Positions 1-11,523 of a DNA stretch of 64,000 nucleotides are shown piece by piece. The translations under genes were made by a program, and so were the position numbers. The DNA comes from Alphaproteobacteria bacterium. Lineage in GTDB: Bacteria; Pseudomonadota; Alphaproteobacteria; UBA8366; Aestuariispiraceae. Each line of letters opens with the position of its first letter. The first letter of the stretch is position 1. The notes beneath the pieces are model-generated. The model was not told the origin of the DNA. It ran no database searches and saw nothing but the letters and a program-made list of their open reading frames with translations. The stretch is taken from positions 124,001 through 188,000 of the forward strand of contig JANSXE010000002.1 of NCBI GenBank assembly GCA_024743195.1. The letters are read 5' to 3'.

Positions 1-181
1 CGATCAGAAGCTCGCCCTTGTGGCGGTAGTAATTGTAGACGGTGCCGGTCGAAACCTCGGCCTCCGCGGCGATCTCCTCGATCTTCGTCGCCTCGTAGCC
101 GGCGGCGCGGAACCGCCGGGCCGCCGCGCGCGCCAGGCGGCGCTCCCGCTCGGCCCGCTGTTTCTCCCGCAACCCCGCCAT
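1..181 (-). CDS. TetR/AcrR family transcriptional regulator, N-terminal part (truncated by window edge)
   Basis: Reverse translation MAGLREKQRAERERRLARAAARRFRAAGYEATKIEEIAAEAEVSTGTVYNYYRHKGELLI: canonical TetR HTH. Not in the ORF track because it runs off the edge. Confidence 0.85.
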   Translation of the reverse strand, partial: MAGLREKQRAERERRLARAAARRFRAAGYEATKIEEIAAEAEVSTGTVYNYYRHKGELLI

Positions 182-349
182 CTCGCCCCCCACAGCCCCG
201 ACGGGCGCGCCCGCTCGCCGTACCGTTGCAAAAACTGAATTGACTTTAAAATTTATGTTACCCTAAAGTTTGAAACCGCATCAAATATTTTCCACTGGGA
301 GCGCCGTCCCCCCGCCCCCGGGGCGCCGGCCGGAAACTGGGAGAGCCAT

Positions 350-1429
350 ATGTCACGCACGCTATTCGGCGCCGCCGCCTTCGCGCTGGCCGGCGCGGTA
401 ACCCTCGGCGGACCGCTTGCAGTCGGCGCGTCCAGCGCCGCGGCCGAGGAGTTGAACGCGCTGGTCTGGTGCGACCACACCGATCCCGCGCTGATCCGCC
501 CCTTCGAGGAGAAGCACGGCGTCCGCGTCAATCTGAAGGAGTATGAGGGCACCGGCACGGCGCTCGCCCTCGTCGAGCAGTCGCAGCCGGGCGACTGGGA
601 CGTCTTCGTGATCGACGGGGTCGACGTGCCCCGCGTCGCGGAGGCCGGGCTGCTGGCCGAATTGCCGGCGGACGAGCTGCCGCTCGACCAGGTGTTCGAA
701 CCGGTCCAGATGCGCGACGTCACCTTCCGCGACGGCAAGATGTACGCGATCATGGAGAAGTTCGGCTACAACGTGGTCGGCTACGACAAGAGCAAGGTCG
801 ATCCGGCCGACATGCGCGACCTCTCCGTGCTGTGGGGCGACAAGTACGCCGACCGCATCGCGGTCTACGACTACTACATCCCGCTGATGAACCTGGTGGC
901 CCTGAAGCTCGGCATGGAGCCGAGCGACATCAGCGCCGAGACCCTGCCGCAGATCCGCGAAGCGCTGTTCGAGCTGAAGGACCGCGCCGCCATGGTGGGC
1001 GAGGTGGTCTCCTCCACCACCGCGCTGGCGACCGGCGAGGCGGACATCCTGCTGGGCGGCGGCGAGTGGGCGGTCGCGGTCATGCAGGCCGACAATCCGA
1101 ATCTGGATTGGGTGCTGCCGGACCAGGGCGGCGTGCTGTGGAGCCAGTCGATCGCGATCTTCGAGAGTTCCGAGCGCAAGGAGCTCGCGCTCGAGTTCGT
1201 GAAATACATCATGAGCCCGGAAGGTCAGGCGCGCCTGGCGACGTCCGATTGCTTCTGGGGCATGCCCGCGAACCGCGAGGCCGGCGCGCTTCTGACCGAC
1301 GCGCAGAAGGCGGCGTTGCGCTGGGACGAGCAGGAGGCGTTCCTCGCCAAGTCGCATCGCTACTTCATCCCAGACGCCGAACTGGACGCCGAGATGCTCG
1401 ACGTCTGGACGGAGTTCCTGCAGCGGTGA
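350..1429 (+). CDS. ABC transporter substrate-binding protein, spermidine/putrescine (PotD) type
   Basis: Signal peptide, periplasmic binding fold, followed by two permeases and a PotA-like ATPase. Confidence 0.85.
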   Translation: MSRTLFGAAAFALAGAVTLGGPLAVGASSAAAEELNALVWCDHTDPALIRPFEEKHGVRVNLKEYEGTGTALALVEQSQPGDWDVFVIDGVDVPRVAEAGLLAELPADELPLDQVFEPVQMRDVTFRDGKMYAIMEKFGYNVVGYDKSKVDPADMRDLSVLWGDKYADRIAVYDYYIPLMNLVALKLGMEPSDISAETLPQIREALFELKDRAAMVGEVVSSTTALATGEADILLGGGEWAVAVMQADNPNLDWVLPDQGGVLWSQSIAIFESSERKELALEFVKYIMSPEGQARLATSDCFWGMPANREAGALLTDAQKAALRWDEQEAFLAKSHRYFIPDAELDAEMLDVWTEFLQR

Positions 1430-1499
1430 TCGCCTGCGCGGCGGCGGCGCCTTCCGGAGCCGCCGCCGACATGGCGCTTGAAGTGAGGAGCGGATCGGC

Positions 1500-2348
1500 A
1501 TGACCGCCGGCAGCCGGCTGCGCGCCTGGGGCTTCGTCGCCCCGGCGGCGCTTTGGACCGCGGCCTTCTTCCTGCTGCCGCTGGCGGTGATGGCGCTCTA
1601 CAGCCTGTGGCGGCGGGTCGGCATGACGCTCGTCGCCGAACCGGGCCTCGCCAACTATCTCGCCTTCGTCGAGAAGAGCTTCTTCCTGGAGAGCCTGCTG
1701 AACTCGCTGGAGGTGACGCTCACCGTCACCATCCTGTCGATCCTGTTCGCCTATCCGCTCGCCTGGATCCTGGCGGAGAAAGTGCCGGAGCGCTTCCAGC
1801 GCCTCGCGCTGCTGGCCGCCGTGCTGCCGTTCTGGACCTCCTATGTGGTGCGCTCCTACTCCTGGCTCCTGGTGCTGTCGGAGGGCGGGGTGATCTCGAC
1901 CTTCCTCCTGGATGTCGGCCTGACGCAGGAGGCGGTCTCGCTCGCCAACAGCCGCACCGCGACGGTGATCGGCTTCGTGCATTTCTTCGTCATGCTGCTG
2001 ACGCTGACGATCTACGCGAACCTGGTGCAATTGCCAAAAAGCTACGCCAAGGCGGCCCAGGATCTGGGGGCGGGACCCGTTGCGACCTTCGTGCATGTGG
2101 TGCTGCCGCTGACGCTGCCGGGGATCATGGTCGGCGCCTTCCTGACCTTCGTCCTGTGCATCGGCGACTACATCACGCCGCAGATCCTGGGCGGCGCGCA
2201 GGAGCTGCTGCTGCCGCAGACCATCATGCTGCAGATCCAGCGCCGGTCGGACTTCCCCATGGCCTCGGCGCTGGCGATGATCCTGATGGCGGTCGTGACG
2301 CTGGCCTATGTCGCCTGCGCGCGCTGGCTGAAGCTCGACCGGGCCTGA
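1500..2348 (+). CDS. ABC transporter permease, PotB type
   Basis: Multi-TM protein with EAA-loop region (YAKAAQDLGAGPVATFVHVVLPLTLPGI); operon context. Confidence 0.87.
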   Translation: MTAGSRLRAWGFVAPAALWTAAFFLLPLAVMALYSLWRRVGMTLVAEPGLANYLAFVEKSFFLESLLNSLEVTLTVTILSILFAYPLAWILAEKVPERFQRLALLAAVLPFWTSYVVRSYSWLLVLSEGGVISTFLLDVGLTQEAVSLANSRTATVIGFVHFFVMLLTLTIYANLVQLPKSYAKAAQDLGAGPVATFVHVVLPLTLPGIMVGAFLTFVLCIGDYITPQILGGAQELLLPQTIMLQIQRRSDFPMASALAMILMAVVTLAYVACARWLKLDRA

Positions 2349-2365
2349 GGGAAGGGCGAGCGACC

Positions 2366-3190
2366 ATGACCCCGCGCACCGTCCGCCTGCGCCCCGCCGA
2401 CCTGCTGGCCGCCGCCTATGCGGCGCTGCTCTACGGCTTCATCTTCCTGCCGGTGGCGGTGCTGGTGCTGTTCTCCTTCCAGGAGAGCCGGATCCCGGTC
2501 CCGCCCTTCGACGGCCCCTCCTTGCGCTGGTACGAGGCGATGTTCGCCGACCGGCGCATGATGGAGGCGCTGGTCAACTCGATCCTCGTGGCGCTCGTCT
2601 CCTCGTCGGTCTCGCTGGCGCTCGGCTTTCTCGCCGCCTACGGCCTTGCGCGCCATCGCCTGCCCGGAGCCGGCGCGCTGAAGCTGATCCTGACCGCGCC
2701 GCTGACGGTCAGCTATCTGATCATCGCGATGGGGCTCTTGATCACCTTCAACACGCTCGGCGTTTCGCGCTCGCTGCTGACCATCGGGATCGGGCATGTG
2801 GTGATCAACCTGCCGCTCTGCTTCGCCATCCTCTACAGCCAGATGGGCGGCCATCAGGCGCAGATCGAACGCGCGGCGCGCGACCTCGGCGCGTCGGAGG
2901 CGCAGGTGATCCTGCTGGTCGCGGTCCCGATGCTCTGGCCGGCGCTGTTCGCCGCCTTCTTCCTGGCCTTCACCTTCAGCTGGGACGAGTTCATCATCGC
3001 GCTGCTGGTCAGCCGCTTCGACGTGACCCTGCCGGTGGAGATCTGGAACATGCTGCGCAGCGGGCTCAACCCGCAGACCAACGCGGTCGGCAGCTTCGTC
3101 TTCCTGATTTCCTTCCTGTTCGTCATCGCGCTCGACCTGGCGCTGTTCGGCCGGCGGCGCGCCCGCAGCAGAAGAGGAGCCGCCGCATGA
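2366..3190 (+). CDS. ABC transporter permease, PotC type
   Basis: MTPRTVRLRPADLLAAAYAALLYGFIFLPV; EAA loop IERAARDLGASEAQV; start chosen inside the longer ORF 1553..3190. Confidence 0.87.
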   Translation: MTPRTVRLRPADLLAAAYAALLYGFIFLPVAVLVLFSFQESRIPVPPFDGPSLRWYEAMFADRRMMEALVNSILVALVSSSVSLALGFLAAYGLARHRLPGAGALKLILTAPLTVSYLIIAMGLLITFNTLGVSRSLLTIGIGHVVINLPLCFAILYSQMGGHQAQIERAARDLGASEAQVILLVAVPMLWPALFAAFFLAFTFSWDEFIIALLVSRFDVTLPVEIWNMLRSGLNPQTNAVGSFVFLISFLFVIALDLALFGRRRARSRRGAAA

Positions 3191-4302
3191 GCGCGCCTGA
3201 CCCCGGACCCGGCCCTGGCCCTGGCCCCGACCCCGTCCGGGCCGACGATCCGCCGGGCCTGGAGTTCGACCGCGTCAGCATGCGCTTCGGCGCGGTGACG
3301 GCGGTCGAGGCGGTCTCTCTGGCGGCGCCGGCCGGCCGCTACATCGTGCTGTTGGGGCCGTCGGGCGGCGGCAAGACGACGCTCTTGAACATCCTGGGAG
3401 GGTTCCTTTCCCCGACGGAGGGGACGGTGCGCATCGCCGGGCGCGACGTGACCCGCCTGCCGCCCGCCAAGCGGCCGACCGCCACGGTGTTCCAGGACTA
3501 CGCGCTGTTCCCGCATATGACGATCGCCGCCAATGTCGGCTTCGGCCTGCGCATGCGCGGGGTCAAGCCGGCCGCGCGCGCGCCGAAGGTGCAGGCCGCC
3601 CTGGAGATGGTCGGGCTGGCCGATGCGGCGGCGCGCAAGCCGCACGAGCTGTCCGGCGGGCAGCGCCAACGCATCGCGCTCGCCCGGTCGCTGGTGGTCG
3701 AGCCCGAGGTGCTGCTGCTGGACGAGCCGCTGGGGGCGCTCGACCTCAAGCTGCGCCGCCAGATGCAGGAGGAGCTGAAGCGCATCCAGCACCGCGTCGG
3801 CGCCACCTTCGTCCACGTCACCCACGATCAGGAGGAGGCGATGGCGATCGCCGACGAGATCGTGGTGATGAGGGGCGGCCGCATCGAGGATCGCGGCCTG
3901 CCCGAACGCATCTATCTGAAGCCCCGCACGCGCTTCACCGCCGGCTTCATGGGCGAGAACAATCTGCTCGACGCCCGCGTCGAGCGGGACGGCGCGGGCT
4001 GGACGGCAGAGACGGCGCTCGGCCGCTTCCCGCTCGCGGACGCGACGGGGGCCGAAGGCGCGGTCGCCCTGTCGCTGCGGCCGGAGCATATCGCGGTCGA
4101 GCCGGGCCCGAACCGGCTGCCGCTCGGCGAGGCGCTGGTCGAGGAGGTGAGCTTCTTCGGCGCCTTCCATCAGGCGGCGGCGCGTCATGAGGCGACGGGT
4201 CTGCCCCTGCGCCTGCGCCTGTCGCAGCACGCCGAAACGCGGCCCGGCGACCGTCTGGCGCTCTATGTCGACCCGGCGCTGCTCGCGCCCTTGCAGCCGT
4301 GA
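3187..4302 (+). CDS. ABC transporter ATP-binding protein, PotA type
   Basis: Walker A GPSGGGKTT, signature LSGGQRQRIALARSL, Walker B LLLDEPLGALD, C-terminal TOBE-like domain; overlaps permease stop. Confidence 0.92.
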   Translation: MSAPDPGPGPGPGPDPVRADDPPGLEFDRVSMRFGAVTAVEAVSLAAPAGRYIVLLGPSGGGKTTLLNILGGFLSPTEGTVRIAGRDVTRLPPAKRPTATVFQDYALFPHMTIAANVGFGLRMRGVKPAARAPKVQAALEMVGLADAAARKPHELSGGQRQRIALARSLVVEPEVLLLDEPLGALDLKLRRQMQEELKRIQHRVGATFVHVTHDQEEAMAIADEIVVMRGGRIEDRGLPERIYLKPRTRFTAGFMGENNLLDARVERDGAGWTAETALGRFPLADATGAEGAVALSLRPEHIAVEPGPNRLPLGEALVEEVSFFGAFHQAAARHEATGLPLRLRLSQHAETRPGDRLALYVDPALLAPLQP

Positions 4303-4313
4303 CGGCCTCAGGA

Positions 4314-5054
4314 TCAGGCGCCCTTTTCCGCCAGGAAGGCGTCGATCAGCGCGCGGTAGCGCGCGCCGTCGAAGCTGGGGAAGTGGCCGCCATGCACGAC
4401 GCGCACCGGCAGGTCGCGGATCCGCTTCATGGTGGCGACGTAATCGGCGATGTCGGAATGGTAGGCGTCGTCGATCAGCGGCCCGTCATAAACCGTGTCG
4501 CCGGAGAACAGCACGCCCGTTTCGCGCTCCCAGAGCATGATCCCGCCCGGCGAGTGGCCGGGGCAATGGATCACCTCGAAGCGCCGGTCGCCGAGATCCA
4601 GGACGTCGCCCGCCTCCAGAATGCGCGTCGCCGGCGCGGCCTTCACCGCATAGTCGGCCGAGCGGTACGGCTCGGGCGGCAGGGCGTCGAAGATCGCGTC
4701 GGTGACATAGGGGTCGGCCAGCGTCGCCTGACGCGTCGGGTGCGCCAGGATCTCCGCCTCCGCCGCATGGACGCAGCGGTCTTCGAATTCGTGGTGGCAG
4801 CCGATATGGTCGAAATGGATGTGGCTCGCTGCGGCGGTCAACGGCTTCTCGGTGACCAGCGGGATCTGCGCGCGCAGGCTGACGACCCCCATCCCGCTGT
4901 CCACCAGCAGGTCGCGGTCGCGCCCGCGCACATGCCAGATGTTGCAGCGGTAGAAGGCCTTGATGAAGGGCTCCTCAATCAGGGTCACGTCGTCGTCGCA
5001 GCGCGCGGTGCGATACCAATCGGCGGCGGCGATCCGGGATTGGGCGGGGGGCAT
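4314..5054 (-). CDS. MBL-fold metallo-hydrolase
   Basis: Metal-binding motif ASHIHFDHIGCHHEF, downstream H and GD motifs (CPGHSPGGIMLWERETGVLFSGDTVYDG); start at MPPAQSRIAAADW. Confidence 0.85.
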   Translation of the reverse strand: MPPAQSRIAAADWYRTARCDDDVTLIEEPFIKAFYRCNIWHVRGRDRDLLVDSGMGVVSLRAQIPLVTEKPLTAAASHIHFDHIGCHHEFEDRCVHAAEAEILAHPTRQATLADPYVTDAIFDALPPEPYRSADYAVKAAPATRILEAGDVLDLGDRRFEVIHCPGHSPGGIMLWERETGVLFSGDTVYDGPLIDDAYHSDIADYVATMKRIRDLPVRVVHGGHFPSFDGARYRALIDAFLAEKGA

Positions 5055-5112
5055 GACGATCCTCGAAAACCTCTTACTATGCCAGGGCCTCAAGCTTAAG
5101 GATGGAGCGGCG

Positions 5113-5985
5113 ATGAACAACCGGGAATGGCGCATCGATTCGGAGACCGGCCTGCTGCGCGACGTACTGCTGTGCCGGCCCGATCACTACAGCTGGCAAT
5201 CGACCAACGCGGTCGCCGTCGACACGCTGCGCCGCGGCACGGCCGCGCCGGAGCGCGCGGCCTTCGACGCCCAGTATGACGGGATGATCCGGGCGCTGGA
5301 GGCGGCCGGCGTCGCCTGCTGGTATCTGGACAACCCGGAGCCGCAGCTGCCCTATCAGGTCTACACCCGCGATTCGAGCCAGATCACCCCCTGGGGCCCG
5401 GTGATCACCCAGCTCTACCGGCCGCAGCGGCGCGGCGAGTACGCGAGCGTCATCCGCTTCTACAATGAGACCTGCGGCGGGCCCTGGCGCTATTCGACGG
5501 CCGGGACGATCGAAGGCGGGGACATCCACATCATTCGGCCGGGGCTGTTGTTGATCGGCTATTCGGGCGAACGCACCGACGAGGCCGGCGCCCGCCAGTT
5601 CGCCGGCTGGTTCGAGGCGCAGGGCTGGGAGGCGCGCCTGGAGAACTTCCCGGAGCATTTCCTGCACATGGACCTTTTGTTCTCCATGGTCGCCGACAAT
5701 CTGGCGCTGGCCTGCCTGGAGGTGATGGAGGACGCTCTGATCGCCTGGCTGCGGGAGCGTCAGATCCGCCTGATCCCGGTCAGCTACAAGGACGCGATGC
5801 AGCTCTCCTGCAACGTCTTGGCGCTGGGCGGCGAGCGCGTCCTGTCCGCCGCCCATTCGACCGCGGTCAACGAGGCGTTGCGGGCGGAGGGGCTGGAGGT
5901 GATCGACATCCCGCTCGACCTCTTCACCCGCGGCGGCGGCGGCGTGCATTGCATGACAATGCCGCTCAACCGCGATCCGCTGTAG
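5113..5985 (+). CDS. Amidinotransferase / arginine deiminase superfamily (guanidino-group modifying enzyme)
   Basis: TRDSSQITPWGPVI, EGGDIHII, C-terminal GGGGVHCMTMPLNR with catalytic-type Cys. Confidence 0.82.
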   Translation: MNNREWRIDSETGLLRDVLLCRPDHYSWQSTNAVAVDTLRRGTAAPERAAFDAQYDGMIRALEAAGVACWYLDNPEPQLPYQVYTRDSSQITPWGPVITQLYRPQRRGEYASVIRFYNETCGGPWRYSTAGTIEGGDIHIIRPGLLLIGYSGERTDEAGARQFAGWFEAQGWEARLENFPEHFLHMDLLFSMVADNLALACLEVMEDALIAWLRERQIRLIPVSYKDAMQLSCNVLALGGERVLSAAHSTAVNEALRAEGLEVIDIPLDLFTRGGGGVHCMTMPLNRDPL

Positions 5986-6119
5986 GGGCGGCGGCTCCTC
6001 CGGATGAGGGCCTGGACCTGAAGCGAGCGGAGTCCTCGTCCTTAGGAGAGCCCGGACGGGCTCGTCTCGAAGGACGCGGGCGGACCAATGGGCGGACCAG
6101 TGGGCAGGGAGCGGAAAAG

Positions 6120-7361
6120 ATGACCGGAACCAATCTGAAGATCGATGCGGCGCGCTTCTGGGACACGATCGAGGCCTCGGCCGCGATCGGCGTGGGCCGC
6201 CAGGGCGGGTTGCGCCGGCTGGCGCTGGACGCGGCGGATGCGGAGATGCGCCGGCTTTTCATCCGCTGGGGCGAGGAGGCGGGCTACGGCGTGACGGTCG
6301 ACCGGTTGGGCGACATCTTCCTGCGCCGCGCGGGCGCCGACGACAGCCTGGCCCCGGTGCTGATCGGCAGCCATCTCGACACCCAGGCCGCCGGCGGGCG
6401 CTATGACGGCATCGTCGGCGTGCTGGCCGGGCTGGAGGTCCTGCGCTCGCTCGACGATCTGGGGATCGAGACGCGCCGTCCCGTGGAGGTCGTCAACTGG
6501 ACCAACGAGGAGGGCGCGCGCTTCACCCCGCCGATGATGGCGAGCCAGGTCTTCGCCGGCCGCCAGACGGAGGCCTGGGCGTTGGCCCGCACCGACGACG
6601 ACGGCGTCACGGTCGCCGAGGCGCTGACGGAGGCCGGGTTCATGGGCGACGCGCCGGTCGGCGGGCGCCCGATCGACAGCTATTTCGAGCTTCATATCGA
6701 GCAGGGCCCGGACCTCGAGGCCGCCGGCGTCCCCGTCGGGATCGTCACCGGCGGCTATGTCGCGCGCGGCATGCGGCTCGGCATCCGGGGCGACAATGCG
6801 CATTCCGGGCCGACGCCGATGCACAAGCGCAAGAATGCGCTGGTCGGGGCCGCGACGGCCGCGGTCGCGGTGGACGAAATCGGCTGGCGCTACGCCCACG
6901 CCGACGGCAAGGCGACCGTCGCGCGGCTCGAAGCCTGGCCGAACAAGCCCGGCATCCTGTCCAGCGAGGCCACGCTCTTCATCGATTTCCGCAGCCCGGA
7001 CGCGGCGACGACGGCCGCCATGGAGGCCGAGGTGCGCGCCGCCCTGCCGGACTGCGCGCGCCGCTCCCGGACCGAGATCGCGATCGCCGAGGACTGGACC
7101 TTCGGCGGCCCGGCCTTCGACCCGGCCCTGATGGCGCTGTGCCGCGAGACGGCGCGGCGGCTCGGGATCGAGACGCTCGACCTGATGAGCCAGGCGGGGC
7201 ACGACGCCTACCACCTCTCCCATCTCTGCCCCAGCGTGCTGCTGTTCACGCCCTGCGAGGGCGGCGTCAGCCACAATGAGCGCGAGGCGACGACGCTGGA
7301 GGCCCAGGCGCCGGGCGTGACCTTGCTGCTCAACGCCGTCGCCGCGCGCGCCTCGGCCTGA
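6120..7361 (+). CDS. M20-family Zn-dependent amidohydrolase (N-carbamoyl-L-amino acid hydrolase / hydantoinase-carbamoylase type)
   Basis: [92 protein letters not shown]. Confidence 0.9.
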   Translation: MTGTNLKIDAARFWDTIEASAAIGVGRQGGLRRLALDAADAEMRRLFIRWGEEAGYGVTVDRLGDIFLRRAGADDSLAPVLIGSHLDTQAAGGRYDGIVGVLAGLEVLRSLDDLGIETRRPVEVVNWTNEEGARFTPPMMASQVFAGRQTEAWALARTDDDGVTVAEALTEAGFMGDAPVGGRPIDSYFELHIEQGPDLEAAGVPVGIVTGGYVARGMRLGIRGDNAHSGPTPMHKRKNALVGAATAAVAVDEIGWRYAHADGKATVARLEAWPNKPGILSSEATLFIDFRSPDAATTAAMEAEVRAALPDCARRSRTEIAIAEDWTFGGPAFDPALMALCRETARRLGIETLDLMSQAGHDAYHLSHLCPSVLLFTPCEGGVSHNEREATTLEAQAPGVTLLLNAVAARASA

Positions 7362-7515
7362 GGGGCCCTCCGCCGCCCGCCCAAAACCATCAAAACTCGC
7401 TATGCGTGTTAACCACTCATTAATAAACCGAAGATCATTATCATCGAAACGCTATCAAAAGCCGTTGCACGCGACTTGGGGGGACATTGACCGGCCACGC
7501 AGAGGAGGACGCAAG

Positions 7516-8778
7516 ATGTTCGGTTTCAAGGCTTCGCACGGCGCCGGCGGCGCACAAGCCCAGGCGATCGCGCTCGTCGAGGAAGATCCGGCCGCAGAGA
7601 CCGCGATCGACGCCCCGCGCTTCGATTTCCGCGCCATGGTCGACGAAATGCCCATCAACGTCATGACCTGCCGCTTGGAGGACTTCCGGGTCGACTACGC
7701 CAACAAGGCGACGCTCCGGACGCTGGAGTCGATCGAGCATGCGCTGCCGATCCGCGCCCGCGATCTTGTCGGCGAGACCATCGACGTCTTCCACAAGCGC
7801 CCGCAGCATCAGCACAGCATGCTGCGCGACCCCAGCAACCTGCCGCACCGCGCGCAGATCGAAATCGGCGGCGAGCATCTGAGCCTTCTGGTGAGCGCGA
7901 TCCGGGACGAGCAGGGCCGCTATGTCGGGCCGATGCTGACCTGGTCGGTGGTCACGGACAGGGTCAAGCTGGCGGAGCGCGTGACCGAGGTCGTCGACGC
8001 CGTCTGCGCGAGCGGCGCCCACATCGACGAGGAGACGGGCGCCCTTCAGGACGCGGCCGGCCGGACGCTCGATCTCGCGGCCGCCGTCGCCGCCTCCTCC
8101 GAGCAGGCGGCCGGCGCGGTTCAGGCCGTCGCCGGCGCCAGCGAACAGCTCACCGCCTCGATCGGCGAGATCGCCGAACAGGTCGGCCAGGCGAGCGCCG
8201 TCGTCGGCGCGGCGTCCGAGCGGGCCGGGACCGTCGGGACCGCGGTCGAAAGCCTGGCCAAGGCGGCCGGAGAGATCGGCGAGGTGGTGCGCCTGATCAG
8301 CGAGATCGCCAGCCAGACCAACCTGCTCGCCCTGAACGCCACGATCGAAGCGGCGCGGGCCGGCGAGGCGGGCAAGGGCTTCGCCGTGGTGGCGGGCGAG
8401 GTCAAGGCGCTGGCCGGGGAGACCGCCGCGGCGACCGACCGGATCACCGGACAGATCAAGCAGATTCAGGCGGTGGTGAACGACGTCGTCGCGGGAGTCC
8501 GGGACGTGGGCGGCGCAATCGACGAGATCACGGAGACCACCGCGACGATTTCCAGCGCCGTCGAAGAACAGAACGCCGCGACCCGGGAGATCTCCGAGAA
8601 TGTCGCGCAGGCCTCCTCCGGGGTGCAGGGGGTGGCCCGGTCGGTCGACGAGATGCGCCAGGCCGCCGACGGCAACCGGGCGGTCGCGACGAGCATCGCT
8701 GCGCGCGTCTCGGAACTCCTGCCTCAGGCCGAAGAGCTGCGCGCGCAGGTGGAGAGCTTCATTCACGATCAGCGCTAG
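7516..8778 (+). CDS. PAS-domain methyl-accepting chemotaxis protein, apparently cytoplasmic
   Basis: PAS-like N-terminus then MCP signalling hairpin [38 protein letters not shown]; no obvious TM segment. Confidence 0.9.
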   Translation: MFGFKASHGAGGAQAQAIALVEEDPAAETAIDAPRFDFRAMVDEMPINVMTCRLEDFRVDYANKATLRTLESIEHALPIRARDLVGETIDVFHKRPQHQHSMLRDPSNLPHRAQIEIGGEHLSLLVSAIRDEQGRYVGPMLTWSVVTDRVKLAERVTEVVDAVCASGAHIDEETGALQDAAGRTLDLAAAVAASSEQAAGAVQAVAGASEQLTASIGEIAEQVGQASAVVGAASERAGTVGTAVESLAKAAGEIGEVVRLISEIASQTNLLALNATIEAARAGEAGKGFAVVAGEVKALAGETAAATDRITGQIKQIQAVVNDVVAGVRDVGGAIDEITETTATISSAVEEQNAATREISENVAQASSGVQGVARSVDEMRQAADGNRAVATSIAARVSELLPQAEELRAQVESFIHDQR

Positions 8779-8793
8779 CGGGGGCGCGGCGCG

Positions 8794-8823
8794 CTAGAGC
8801 CTGATGATATCATCCGGCTCTAG
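8794..8823. terminator. Bidirectional hairpin between convergent MCP and histidine kinase genes
   Basis: CTAGAGCC-t-GATGATATCATC-c-GGCTCTAG: near-perfect 30-nt palindrome overlapping the kinase stop codon. Confidence 0.6.
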
Positions 8824-10172
8824 TCGGCCGGCCGCAGGGTGAAGGCCGCCAGAGCGCCGCCGCCCGGGTTGGAGGCGAGCCACAAGCGCTCGCCGTCCGC
8901 CCGGCACAGATCCCGGCACAGGGCGAGGCCGACGCCGCCGCCGGTCTCTCCGCGCAGGCCGGGGCGCTGATCCGGAATCTCGTCCGGCCCGCCCTCGGCC
9001 GCAAAGCCGTCGGGCAGACCGACGCCGCTGTCGGCGACCTGCAGGACGACCCGCCCGTCCTCGCGCCGGGTCGACACCGTGATCCGGTCGCCCGGCCGAC
9101 AGAACTTCAGGGCGTTCGACAAGAGGTTGCGCAGCACGGTTGCGGCGTGGATTTCCGCCGCGCGCGCCCGGGTGACCTGAAGGTCGGCGGCCACCGTCAC
9201 CTGCCGCTCCTTCGCCTCGGCCCGCAGGACGGCGGTCGCACGCTCGACCAGCGCCTCGAGATCGACGATGTCGATTTCGGGGCGGGCGCGCCGCGCCGTC
9301 GCACGGGCCCAGAGCAACAGATCCTCCAGCAATCCCAACACGCCCCGCGCCGCCTGAGACAGCTCTTCGGCGTACTCCTTGGCGCGCTCCGGCCGCCCCG
9401 CCTTGAGCTGCAGCGTGATCAGGTCGGTGAAGCCGACCAGTCCCGTGAAGGGGCTGCGCAGATCGTGCGCCAGGATCGAGATCAGCCGGTTCTTTTCCGC
9501 GACCTCCCGCTCCAGCGCGCGGTGGAGCCGCGTCGTGGCCATCAGCGTGAAGCCGACCGCGCAGGTCAGCATCAGGAGGATCGCGTCGAAATAGACAAGC
9601 AGGTGAATCCCGCCGCGCACGGCCATGAAATCGCCGGTCGGCGCACCGTCGAGCGTGACATAGAGGCCGCGCCAGCCGTAGAAGAGCGCATGCACCCCGA
9701 ACAGCGCGGCGAGCAGCGCCTCGGGCGCGCGCCCCATGCGCCCGGGCCCCGCGAGCCGAAACGCGATCAACGCGGACAGCCATCCGGCCGCCAGCGAGAC
9801 GATCAGGATGCGCGCATCCGTGTTCGGGTCGAGCAGGGCGAAATACAGCAGGCCGACTGCCGCCGCCCCGAGGGCGACCGCGCCCGTCCGCCATGAGACG
9901 CGCCGCCCCTGGAACTGCTCGATCCCGGCCAGCAAGGCGACGTGGCCGGCCACGTATGAGGCGTTCGCGACGACGATCGACAGGGCGTCCGGCAGCAGGC
10001 CGCGGCCGGCGATCAGCAGCGCCCCCGCCGCGATCAGCAGACCGCCGACCGCCCACAGCGCGACGCCGGGCTGGTGCGGCAGGATCCGGCGCAGCAGCAG
10101 CATGCCGACGCTGAGCGTCAGCGGGGCGAAGGCGCTGGCGAGCGCGAGCGTGCGGATGTCGAGCTCTGGCAT
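8820..10172 (-). CDS. Membrane sensor histidine kinase (orphan)
   Basis: About 7 hydrophobic N-terminal segments, H-box LISILAHDLRSPFTGLVGFTDLI, N-box LRNLLSNALKFCRPGD, G-box VADSGVGLP; no adjacent response regulator. Confidence 0.88.
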   Translation of the reverse strand: MPELDIRTLALASAFAPLTLSVGMLLLRRILPHQPGVALWAVGGLLIAAGALLIAGRGLLPDALSIVVANASYVAGHVALLAGIEQFQGRRVSWRTGAVALGAAAVGLLYFALLDPNTDARILIVSLAAGWLSALIAFRLAGPGRMGRAPEALLAALFGVHALFYGWRGLYVTLDGAPTGDFMAVRGGIHLLVYFDAILLMLTCAVGFTLMATTRLHRALEREVAEKNRLISILAHDLRSPFTGLVGFTDLITLQLKAGRPERAKEYAEELSQAARGVLGLLEDLLLWARATARRARPEIDIVDLEALVERATAVLRAEAKERQVTVAADLQVTRARAAEIHAATVLRNLLSNALKFCRPGDRITVSTRREDGRVVLQVADSGVGLPDGFAAEGGPDEIPDQRPGLRGETGGGVGLALCRDLCRADGERLWLASNPGGGALAAFTLRPAD

Positions 10173-10320
10173 GACCGTACTCGGCGGCGGCCGAACGTCC
10201 GACCCACTGGGCGCGGCGGCGCATCGACCGGGGCGCCGTCGCAGGCTTACGCTACCGGGCGATTCGTAAAATTTTAGCTAATAGCGGCGTTGGGCGGCGG
10301 TTATGTGCGCCGGACGTCGC

Positions 10321-11523
<1,203 letters not shown>

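Noticed and set aside
4299-5099. 266-aa plus-strand ORF opposite the MBL hydrolase
   Set aside because: The minus-strand MBL protein has the full metal-binding motif set; the plus ORF is its antisense.
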